Assembly: GCA_022829145.1 (NCBI GenBank)
Contig: CM040742.1
Span: forward strand, 14,488,131 to 14,552,130
DNA length: 64,000 nt
Direction: 5' to 3'
DNA from: Albula goreensis
Taxonomy: Eukaryota; Chordata; Actinopteri; Albuliformes; Albulidae
Positions 9,643-18,831 of this stretch are shown here, in pieces; the first letter of the stretch is position 1, and each line of letters begins with the position of its first letter. A program made the translations under genes and the position numbers. The notes below the pieces were generated by a model. The model was given only the letters and a program-made list of their open reading frames with translations, was not told the DNA's origin and did no database searches.

Positions 9643-11090
9643 TACAGTGTTTCAGTGTAGCATTGAAATCTCCACCTCAGCCAAGGACAACATCTGCTGT
9701 GCTGCTCTCAACAAACTTTTCAGATAATTATTCCATCTCATGTTTCCTAAGTCTCCCTGAATTAAAGGTCCAAGTCTTGAGGCTTGGGGGGGAAAGGAGC
9801 CGAAGAGTCAAAGATTGTTGAAAGTAAACTGCCAATTACGGAATCACTCAAACTTTCATTTTGTAAGTGAGGAGGCCTCAGACTGATGAATGAACAGGGT
9901 AAACATGAGTGCATTGGGGTGATACATCTCATTCCTCCAATGCTGTGTTTTTAAAGTATTGTAAAAGTACTTGTTTATTTAAATCTTGCTTTTCATCCTC
10001 ATTTTGCATGTGAAAGTCACTTCAACACAAGATATCATTAAAATCATTATAAACACTGTGTGGGTACATTTCTCTCAAAAGTACTTCTTCCTGCAGTGCC
10101 TTACACACACTGGGGCAACTGAAACCTTATAACTATAACACAAGAAATGTGTAAAGAAAATTGTTAAAGAAAAACAGCACTCTAATGCACATATTGTCAC
10201 ATGGAAATGTCATACTTAAAGATAACAGTTAATCAGTTCAAAGAGCTATAACGAACTATAAAGAGCTACAACATGTATTACAGAGACCAACAGTAGTAAA
10301 GAAAGCCCTTACATAGATTCAATAAACTAACTAGATGGTAGGATTCCATGCTCTTTCCACCGTTTGTCTCTCCTAGACCCCTCAGAATAGTATGAAGTTT
10401 CTGGGACTACATTCCAGAGCTTTGAACATTCATAACGCAGAGGTGAGTATCGGGTGAGTCTGTATAATCTGTGGCTGTAACACTGGACCCTGTTAGACAT
10501 AGTAACTCCCAGAAAAACTGCTATTTCGGGGGCACACTGCCAAACACTCCTGGCCCGGCCCTCCAGCTGGGCAGCTCTGCCTGTCCCTTAACAGAACACT
10601 CACTGTGGAGGGCAGGAAGTCTGCTCAATATAACCTCTCCAGTCAATAGAAATGAGTTATGCGAGTAAAGGTGGGGGGAGAGCAATAAAGGACACAGTCA
10701 GATCCCCCAAGCAAAGAAAGTCAGAAGGGTAAGGTGAATGCTGTAGTTAAAGGGGAGTTTTGAAGGGTACACTTTGAAACTGGAAAAGGTTATATTGGAT
10801 GAGCCTTGTAAGGGGTGTTGGAAGAGTGGAAGAGTATGCTCGGTTTGGCAGGATCTATTGCTGTGTATGGAGTGGAATGGGGTGCATACGGGGTGTCCGT
10901 ATGTTGGGTTTACAATTTCTAGATGCAAGAAGGTCAAGATTAGAGAGTGACCTCATGCCTTTGTAGGCTTCACACTCCCTTACAGGAAATGGTAGAGTGA
11001 ACGTCTTTTTGGCTGGCAGCTCTTCTACAAACGTCACTAAGAGAACAATCTACAAAACTACTATGCGGAGGATGGAGTAAATGATGCACA
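9643..11090. other. Intergenic stretch with no recognised gene
   Basis: Nothing recognisable beyond unsupported short open frames. Confidence 0.35.
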
Positions 11091-11091
11091 G

Positions 11092-11135
11092 ACCATGTAG
11101 CTCAGCTGGTGGACCACATTACTTGCCAGTAACTC
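11092..11135 (+). repeat. Possible head of a tRNA-derived SINE
   Basis: TAGCTCAGCTGGTGGAC fits an RNA polymerase III A box. No convincing B box or SINE tail follows, so this is either a fragment or chance. Confidence 0.25.
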
Positions 11136-11329
11136 CACTTGTGAAAACAATGCTAGACAGTTGTATGTCATAAATGAAGTAGTCAGAAAACTTCATACAT
11201 TGCCAACATGCAGCTAACTGTGAGTGCTATTGAGGAGGCCTGCTAAGGAGCAAAGAGCTGCCTGTCAAAGACATAGGTGGGAGTATTCAGAGGCTGGAAG
11301 TAGTTGGTATGTATGGTGGGTACAGCCAT

Positions 11330-11558
11330 GAACTGGTAGCTTCTTATTGGGTGTTCTCTGAAGTTTTATGGTTGCTTGATCAAGGCATACAAATGATGGA
11401 ACCTTGTCCCATGTGAGGCTCAAACCTACAGCCTTTAGATAATGAGACTGACGGCTACCTACTGTGCTAACAAGGCAACTGTAAGACACACCTGCAAAGG
11501 CCTGTCTCCCCCCCCACCACAAGATTATGTGCTAGGCATTCTACCAACTATGCAAGGA
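11330..11558 (-). repeat. Old, diverged inverted copy of the tRNA-Met array unit
   Basis: Read on the minus strand, the order matches the array. A tRNA-like segment (about 11558-11517; CCTTGCATAG, TTGGTAGAATG) is followed by a G-run tract, then a tRNA-Met relic (11476-11405), then a spacer resembling the array's post-tRNA spacer. Conceptual translations of array and copy also align across tRNA and spacer, with shared CLVSxVGS, QSHxLK and (D/E)QA blocks. That shows homology beyond the tRNA body but does not imply a protein. Confidence 0.65.
11405..11476 (-). pseudogene. Decayed tRNA-Met
   Basis: On the minus strand it runs from GCCTTGTTAGCACAGTAGG to ATGGGACA. The anticodon loop reads CTCATTA, so CAT is kept, but the T-arm and acceptor pairs have several substitutions and one D-arm base is missing. 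It lies inside the old unit copy. Confidence 0.8.
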
Positions 11559-11589
11559 TGGTATATGTTATCTCTGTAATGTCCTCTAC

Positions 11590-12378
11590 CTGGTCCAAAC
11601 TGACAGAGAGGCTACTGTGCAAAACTTGCAGAAAATTTTAATGATAACATACAATGCATCACACCCTGCTGCATATGGGGCTGCATAGTCAGAGTGCCCA
11701 TGCTAACCCTGTCCATCATCAAATGTGCCTACAATGGGCATGTGAGTGTCAGAACTGGACCTTGGAGCAATGGAAGAAGGCTGCTAGGTCAGATGAGTTT
11801 TTCTGACATCACATGGATGGCCAGGCATGTGTGCACCATTTACCTGGGGAAGTGATGACACCGGGACACACTGTGGGAAGAAGACAAGACAAAGGAGGGA
11901 GCATGATGATCTGGGCAATGTTCTGATAGGAAACCCTGGGTCCGGCCATTCATGTGGATGTCAATTTGACATGTGCCACCTGCTTAAATATTGTTGCAGA
12001 CCAGGTACACCCCTTCATGGCAATGGTATTCCTCGATGGCAGTGGCCTCTTTCGTCTGGATAATGTGCCCTGCCACAGAGCACACATTGTTCAGGAATGG
12101 TTTGAGGAACACGACAAAGAGTTCAAGGTGTCGCCCTAGCCTCCAAATTCCACAGAGCTCAATCCAATTCAGCATCTGTCGAATGTTGTGGTAACACTGA
12201 TCCATGGCAGCACCACCTTGCAACTAACAAGACCTGCTGTCTTGGTGCCAAATACCACAAGGCACCTTCGGAGGTCTTGAAGAGTTCATGCCTCAGTAGG
12301 TTGGAGCTGTTTTAGCGGCACATGGAAGACTAAAAGCATTTAAGCAGGTGGTCATAATTTCTTAGCTCATCGCTGTAT
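11590..12378 (+). mobile_element. Decayed Tc1-type DNA transposon, 5'-truncated
   Basis: The sequence closely follows a widespread fish Tc1 element I recognise from memory. One conceptual frame reads QVHPFMA, DNVPCHRAHIVQEWFEEHD, then NSTELNPIQHL, that is, the second DDE aspartate block (DNxPCH) and the remains of the LNPIEHL block. Frameshifts are present, and a stop follows KVSP where a WPPNS-type tryptophan is expected. The right end near 12351-12378 matches the family's inverted repeat (rc TACAGCGATGAG... for the usual TACACCGATCAG...) and ends at TA. I found no matching left repeat. It is non-autonomous and old. Confidence 0.85.
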
Positions 12379-12470
12379 ATGACAGAGTAGAGACTTAAGC
12401 TGGTAGCCACTAAATGGGAGCTCTGCCATGGTCACACATGCTTGATTGATGCCTTCGAGCAACAAAACCA

Positions 12471-12543
12471 TGCCCCGTGTGAGGATCGAACTCACGACCT
12501 TCAGATTATGAGACTGACGCGCTACCTACTGCGCTAACGAGGC
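12471..12543 (-). tRNA. tRNA-Met(CAT), minus strand, intact
   Basis: The reverse complement is identical to the array tRNA over all 73 nt. The first 12 or so bases downstream (ATGGTTTTGTTG) also match the array, including the TTTT terminator, and then similarity ends. The upstream flank differs except for AACTGCC/CACTTGCC at the 5' edge. A 148-bp tandem duplication begins inside this gene's T-arm (12492). Confidence 0.95.
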
Positions 12544-12787
12544 AGTTGGAAGTGCCATTTGCACAGGCAAAGTTTTCAAAGTCTCCACCCCCTCTACTAC
12601 CATACTGCAAGACTAAAAAGACTGGTCTATGTTGCCTCTTCACGACCTTCAGATTATGAGACTGACGCGCTACCTACTGCGCTAACGAGGCAGTTGGAAG
12701 TGCCATTTGCACAGGCAAAGTTTTCAAAGTCTCCACCCCCTCTACTACCATACTGCAAGACTAAAAAGACTGGTCTATGTTGCCTCT
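12492..12787. repeat. 148-bp tandem duplication that copied part of a tRNA gene
   Basis: Positions 12492-12639 and 12640-12787 are essentially identical. Each copy contains the first 52 nt of the minus-strand tRNA-Met plus about 96 bp of its upstream flank (TTGGAAGTGCCATTTGCAC onward). The near-identity shows a recent event. Confidence 0.9.
12640..12691 (-). pseudogene. Truncated tRNA-Met created by the tandem duplication
   Basis: It holds tRNA positions 1-52 with perfect identity, including acceptor 5' strand, D-arm and anticodon arm. It then stops in the T-stem, so the T-loop, B box and acceptor 3' strand are missing. It cannot form a tRNA and lacks the B box. Confidence 0.9.
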
Positions 12788-13037
12788 GCATCTGCCTTGA
12801 AAAATAAATATTTTTCTCCAATTTGTATTTGCAACTAGCTATCTCAGTGACATTTCCACACAATTGAAATGTCACGACGGCAGTTCACATGGGAAAGCTG
12901 TCCATCTCAAAATTGAGTACAAACAAGGAGCTTCTAAATTCACAATGTACAAAAAAGTGCTCTCAGAAGGATAATGCAAGCTTGTACAGATTACATCTGT
13001 ATATCCTCAATCCTACAGGGCTAGGGGGAAAAGAGAA

Positions 13038-13110
13038 TGCCCCGTGTGAGGATCGAACTCACGACCTTCAGATTATGAGACTGACGCGCTACCTACTGCG
13101 CTAACGAGGC
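13038..13110 (-). tRNA. tRNA-Met(CAT), minus strand, intact
   Basis: The reverse complement is identical to the array tRNA over 73 nt. Its flanks are unlike the array and unlike the 12471 copy. A TTTT run lies about 6 nt downstream (ATTCTCTTTTCC), giving a separate terminator. An intact body within diverged flanks argues that it is kept by selection or conversion. Confidence 0.95.
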
Positions 13111-14217
13111 AGTTACAAGCAATGGCTGCAGGGCAAGATTTATACTTCCTCTACGGCCACACCACACCGACATGCCCTGACCATTTGAGTTATGTTCAGT
13201 CCTGCGGTCACAGTGCCAGGGAGGGGAGGGTGTTCTTGAGTAAACAGCCTTTGCTGACGGTTCACCCAACTGAGACATTGTGATTAACAGCCCAGTGCTG
13301 GGAACAACACAAAAAACCATAGAAAAACCCTCTTCACACTTCTTTCTTTTAGAGATATGTACCACCTGGCAACATTCAAGTTGCTACGTGCAGACGTAAT
13401 TCAGCTCACCCTTCAGCTATGTGGTGTGTGTGTCTTTAATGAAGCGTTCTGCTGTGAATGCTCCTTTTCCGCAATGTGTCTCCTTGACCTGCTGTGAGCA
13501 GTAAAACTGAAGCCCCCTCCCCCACTGCTCCTCCCCCCACAGTATTGCTTAATCCCAGGACTCGCTTGCAGTGAACCCTACTGCTGTTTTCAACAGCCTT
13601 TATTCAATGCTAAGAGTAAGGCACTCTGACCTAAGCAGCTTTCCAACACTTCCTGAAGATTCTCCAGACTTCACCTGGAACAGCTGAGTTGATCCCTGCC
13701 TTACATCATTTCATGAAGTCTCCTGACTGTTCTTGGGACAGTTAGTGCCACTTGAAGCTTTCTAGAAGCTCATTTTTACTTTAGACTCTACCTGGAACAA
13801 CTTCATGTACTTTTAACCAATTTCATGTACCAAACCAATTTTATTTCAATTTTTTTTTACTTTGCACATACCATTATACCCAAGCTTTCCACATTCGTGG
13901 TGAAGTACAATCATGAGGGTTTATAACTGTGTTTGTATCTTACTTTTTAAATATTGACTTTTTTTATTCCAGTTTACTGCTGACCCGAGAGCAAGAGGTA
14001 AAATGAAATGGCTGTCACCATTTCAACCCCTTTTACACTGACCTAATGACCCGGGAATAACCCAGGTTGGCTTCTTAACCCTTGTTCAACTACCTGAATC
14101 TGTGACGAGGGTCAGAGGCAGGTTTGAAGCATGGGTTCAACACAGCTTGGCTTTGTTCTAAACAGGGTAACCTGGCACTGGCATGCTTGGGGGGGGGGAG
14201 CAGAGGGGAAAAACTCT
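13111..14217. other. Intergenic stretch, no recognised gene
   Basis: No coding signal is seen. Degenerate echoes of CCTGGAACA/CTTCATG occur between 13660 and 13810 but are too diverged to define a repeat unit. Confidence 0.35.
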
Positions 14218-14219
14218 TG

Positions 14220-14345
14220 GGTGCCCTTCCAGTGGAGAAAACGTGACAAAGTACCTACTGGAGTTGCCCTATGTATGAGAAAATATAACAAAGTGCCCTC
14301 GAGGGTGTTCTCTACTGGAAAGAAATTTGATGAAGTTCCCTCTAT
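14220..14345 (+). repeat. Three diverged 42-bp tandem units
   Basis: Three 42-bp units share the pattern GCCCT...GAGAAAA...ACAAAGT. Because 42 is divisible by three, they translate into three 14-residue units ending DKVP, NKVP and DEVP, inside a 134-codon open frame (14131-14535). I recognise no protein, so the periodic peptide may be a by-product. There is no splice or homology support for a gene. Confidence 0.55.
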
Positions 14346-14909
14346 GTACCCACATGCATCATGTCTATGGGTAAGCCACATCTTTCCCTTGCCTTTTCTG
14401 CCTCCAATCAGCCAGAGAAGAACCTTATGGTGCCATGACATTAATACCAGTGCAAGTACAGCTCAGCTTGTTTTCACTGAAAACAGATGGGCTAATAAAG
14501 TTGAAGCTAATATTAAAAAAAATGACAACAAGTAATACTCTTGAAACATAATAAAGATGTTACTGCTCTTGTTTCTTGCATAAAGTGAACCCTGCTTGGA
14601 ATAAATTTAGCTGAAAGAAAAAAAATGTTATATGACAATTTCCCACATGGGCCACATATTTTAAAGCCTGTAAAAGTCTTTATTTAGGTACTGATATTAA
14701 AGATCTTCCTATTCTGTTACTATAGTATACAAGAAAAGAAGACAGACAGAGATGAGGAAAGGGAAACAGAGAAATACCAGCTGCTGTCCACTGACGTGCA
14801 CTCAGTGTAATCAAATAATTGCTGCATACTCTGAGGAAATTCCATATAAACATGAAAAGTTTATTTCATTCTCTGTTTTGTTATTTGTGACATCCATTTA
14901 AATCAACAG
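14346..14909. other. Intergenic stretch, nothing recognised
   Basis: No supported feature. Confidence 0.35.
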
Positions 14910-15865
14910 TCGCCAAAATGTCAACATTTCAAACTATTTCTCTCTGAGTGCCTTGCAGTTATCCATACCTTGTCACAAGACTGGTTCAAGACTCATTACA
15001 ATGGTTCCAAATGGAAGCTAGCCTCTAGCTAGCCAATGTGCTTTGAGTGTGTGACGTAGTACAAGGTATGTGAGGAACGACAGCAAATTTATTTCCCATT
15101 GACCTTGAATGGCAGTTTAAAAACGTAAATCCGTGCATGTGTACTTTGCTTGTACTCTCTCCCTTATGTATGCAATTGATTTCTGATGAATGCGTAGCGG
15201 ACTAAAATATGGACAGTCTTACATTCTGTCTGCATACACATACGTAAAATGTGTGAATATATTCACCGGTGCAATAGAACGTCTTCAGTCTATCAAGATG
15301 GAGGTTAATGTGTGTCCAGGCTGAATGTATTTCACACTTTACATTTTCAACAGAAGTTAGAACTTCTTTCGCTTGGAAAACCAACATTGATTTATTACGC
15401 ACCAAAATGAGAGGTCAGGTTTAAAACAAAGAAGTTAAGAACCAATTGATAGCTCAATCTCTCGTAGATTGTGTATTTAAATGTGGGTTAAACGTGAAAG
15501 CCAGTATTTTGTTTTGCAGTCAGTGATGGTCGTTAAATCAGCTAATCTATTTGCTTTAATAATTTAGATTTAAATGCCCATCAGTGTCATCATTGACAAA
15601 ATAAGGCGTTCGTTCGAGACTAGTGTTTATGTTGGTACCCCATAAAAGAGCAGCAAGCAAGCAGGTTGCCTGTTGAAAATAGCTTGCTCTCGTAAACTAC
15701 GTAATCCCATCTTGATGCTGTTAGCATCTCAACACATTTTGGCTAGCTAGAGGCTAGCTCCTCTTGGGAGCCTTTGGAATCAGAGCTCCTCATCAGTCTT
15801 AGTGGGTATGGGCAATCACAACACACTCACAGAGAAACTGTTTGACTGTTTACTAAAATCTATGT
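14910..15865. mobile_element. Element with long imperfect inverted repeats (foldback or large MITE)
   Basis: The left arm (about 14910-15080) is mirrored by the right arm (about 15690-15865). Best blocks are AGCTAGCCTCTAGCTAGCCAA at 15017-15037 against its complement near 15743-15763, CCATACC at 14965 against GGTATGG at 15807, and TTTCTCTCTGAGTG against CACTCACAGAGAAA. The arms are old, with many mismatches and small gaps. The 0.6-kb interior has no transposase frame. I could not define a target duplication, so the superfamily is unknown. Confidence 0.55.
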
Positions 15866-16119
15866 CAGTAATGACAAAACAGTGAATGAAATAAATAAAT
15901 CTCCTCATTGTGCATAAATCAATGACAACAACTATGCAGCTCTGCAACCCAAACCAATGGCAAGCAACTAAAACCATGCATATAACAAACAAAGCGTTGC
16001 AGCTTGGATTTTTCAACATGATTATGAAAATGAAGTGTCACATTTTGTTTTTTTCAAAATGCTATGTAAGTACCTACCTCAGTGTATTGCAATATATAAT
16101 TATAAAGTTATATATAATT

Positions 16120-16268
16120 ATAAGGTTGATTCTCTGTGTGTTGTACATGGAGGCCAGAGCTAAATGTTGCAGATGGCCATAAGGGTCCCCCCCACAAATG
16201 GACCCGTATGGCCATCTGCAACAATTTGCTCTGGCCTCCATGTACAACACACAGAGAATCAACCTTAT
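16120..16268. repeat. Near-perfect hairpin, 69-bp arms with an 11-nt spacer
   Basis: 16120-16188 and 16200-16268 are reverse complements with about four mismatches. The shared core includes GATTCTCTGTGTGTTG and GCAGATGGCCAT. Short AT-rich similarity extends the arms a little further out. It could be a foldback MITE, or a long-hairpin RNA if transcribed. Confidence 0.9.
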
Positions 16269-17565
16269 AAATCATACTGGTTTGATCTAATGCATGAATT
16301 TGCACACCTACAGCACACCAGCACTCTCAGCTTTAGGGTTAGAACATTTTTATGAGTTTGGTCTGTTGTCAAGATTATATCAGAAAAAAGCTTAGATAAT
16401 GTGCCGGTGAAGCGGTGCACAGAGCATGTCTGAATCTTAAGTGCTGTTCCTTGCTCTTCCAATGTACAGATTCCAAGTCACATGTTTTACTGTTACTGTT
16501 TGAAGTTCTTGGGAGCCATACAAGTATGTATCCAGGTATGACTTATCAGAGAGCAGTTTTATTTGTATATTGCTATATAAGTGTCACTGCAATGGAGGCC
16601 CCAGCTGTTTGTTTTTTTAGTATGAAAACCAACGCAGTATTTCTTTCATTAGTGTGGAGCAAGATAATGAACATAATATAAAAAAGAACAGGACTATTCA
16701 ACATTAGCATCATTAAGTATTGTTGTCAGGTGAGTTTCTTAATTCCTTAGCCATGACGGGAAACAAAGAGTATGAGTTTTAGAGTATACAAATAATATTA
16801 CAAAAAACAGAACACCTTCGTTGCAGGATAATTACAGCTACTTGTATTCGTGTAATTTAGCTCAAACTGTGAAGCTGACCAACAAAGAGTAATCATAATA
16901 TTCTATGATTTAACTTACAAGATGTTGTCAGAGGACACAATCGAAAAAGCACCTACCTCAATGTATGTACATTAACATCTTGAGGCGAGAATTTTAAACT
17001 GTTTAACGGATGCGAATACCTGGACTGCTATTGGGCCCACGAGAACAGTCGGTGAGTTTTCCACGACATCGCGAATTGGTCTAAACGGCTCCTAACGTGT
17101 TTTCTTTGGCATCCTATTTCAGCTAGCAGTGACGCATTCAGTCGGGCGGGGTTGACAATACAATCCGCTAAGAAAGAAAGAAAAAGTTAGGTAGTTGTAG
17201 ACGTACAGTGTAAGGAAACATATCAGACCACAAAAGCGAATCTATCCGTTCCAGTCAATCATTCAGATAACAGATTGATTAGCTTTTAAAAGTTGAGATT
17301 TTCACAACGCATGTCACAAAGCATGCTGTTTTGATTTATATACAAGCTTTCCAATAATCAGATGTAAGTTTCTTATCACCTAAGTCACGAAAAGCGTTAG
17401 CGGGCAATGGAAATGAATCTTTTTCAAGTCTTGTAGCAGCGAAAGATTTGGCACAGCGCAAGGACGTGACTTGGACTGAACATACACAAAAACACAAAAG
17501 AAACCCCTGCACCTGGAATGCATTTTCTTTAGCATTTCATTAGAAAGGATGCATTTTGAGTAGCC
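16269..17565 (+). promoter_or_regulatory. Upstream region of arsi; promoter not located
   Basis: It must contain the 5' untranslated region and promoter of arsi unless a non-coding first exon lies further away. I see one GC-box-like GGGCGGGG at 17144-17151, about 415 bp before the start codon, and no clear TATA box at a suitable position. Confidence 0.3.
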
Positions 17566-17888
17566 ATGGCAGTACATGCGCTTACCGGGTTTTCAGTGGT
17601 CAGCGTGCTAAGTCTTGGCTACCTGTCATGGGACTGGGTGAAGCCAAACCAACTCGATAACGAACCTTTCGCCGACTTCAAAGGCAAGCGACCCGAGTTG
17701 AAACCAAGAAACCCCCCGCATATTATATTCTTTATGACGGACGACCAAGGCTTTCATGATATCGGCTACCACGGCTCTGACATACGCACCCCAACTCTGG
17801 ACAAGCTGGCCGCGGAGGGAGTCAAGTTGGAAAACTACTACGTGCAGCCAATATGCACGCCGTCACGCAGTCAGCTGATTACGGGCAG
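17566..17888 (+). CDS. arsi: Arylsulfatase I, coding exon 1 (residues 1-107 plus two bases of codon 108)
   Basis: Start of a type I sulfatase that hydrolyses sulfate esters in the secretory route. The start ATG has a strong context (GCCATGG), and the first residues, [19 protein letters not shown], match the human ARSI signal/anchor segment as I recall it. Hydrophobic residues 6-22 form the signal peptide. Catalytic landmarks are metal-binding D59-D60 (MTDDQG) and C97 in CTPSR, the cysteine converted to formylglycine by SUMF1. The exon ends ACGGGCAG|GTACG, a good donor with the intron in phase 2, and splits Arg108, the last residue of the sulfatase signature [12 protein letters not shown]. Without splicing the frame would run to a stop at 17922. 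ARSI is favoured over ARSJ by the N-terminus and by the camk2a neighbour. Confidence 0.96.
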
Positions 17889-18788
17889 GTACGAATGTCA
17901 ACTGTCACCTTCTGCAAAGTAATGGAAGTGGGCAAAGTACCGTATGATGCTGTTGACAAGGAAGCAGGCATAGAACATTTTACATTGTGTTAGTGAGAAG
18001 CATACACGATCTGTAACTGATTGAAAAAGTAGAGCAAAGGTACAGCATTCACTGTTGTCCAATACACGATTAATCTGTTTTGTTTTAAAGAAGATTTTAT
18101 TACATGCACATGGGTGTTCCATTGTATGATGTGGAAATTTTGTATTAATTGGAAGGATACGCACAAGCCCTTTTAACCATATTTAACTAAATGCTGCCAG
18201 TGCAAAACGGATGTATATAATTTTGTTGAAACCACTTTTATATAACTCCTACACTTACTATATTACAAACCACTTTTAAGATAGTTTAGTTTTGTAGAGT
18301 TTATTTAAGAGAAAAGAGCTAGTGTTACAGTCTTGTATAATATCTTATTGTGGCAAGTAATTCGTGCAATGTACATAAAACTTTACACTTAAAAAATACT
18401 AAGCTGGTTTGACTGATTCTGTTGTTGAATCAATACTGAAGACTGACACACGTAGTATTTGCTCAACACAGTGTACTTTGTGTCACTTGTTGGTCATACA
18501 CACATACACAATAGTAGCTGTATGGTAAGGGTATGGCTCTATGGTAAAGGTAAAGTGGGTGGATTACCACAAATATATGTATTTCTAACATGGATGTTCT
18601 AACATGCATCATCACTTTGGAGTAATAAGTTTGATTTATATTATTGTAAATGAGTATAAATCTCAGGGAGCAGGAAGGACCTTCTGTAAAGTATTTGTGC
18701 ACAAAGCTTCTGGTGGGTGGATCTCAGATCACTGAGCTAGTTCCAGTTTGCAAGTATGGACAGAGGTGTGTGTTCATGTGCATGCCTG

Positions 18789-18791
<3 letters not shown>

Positions 18792-18830
<39 letters not shown>
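18792..18830. repeat. (GT)n microsatellite
   Basis: Uninterrupted GT repeat of about 39 bp in arsi intron 1. Confidence 0.95.
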
Positions 18831-18831
<1 letters not shown>

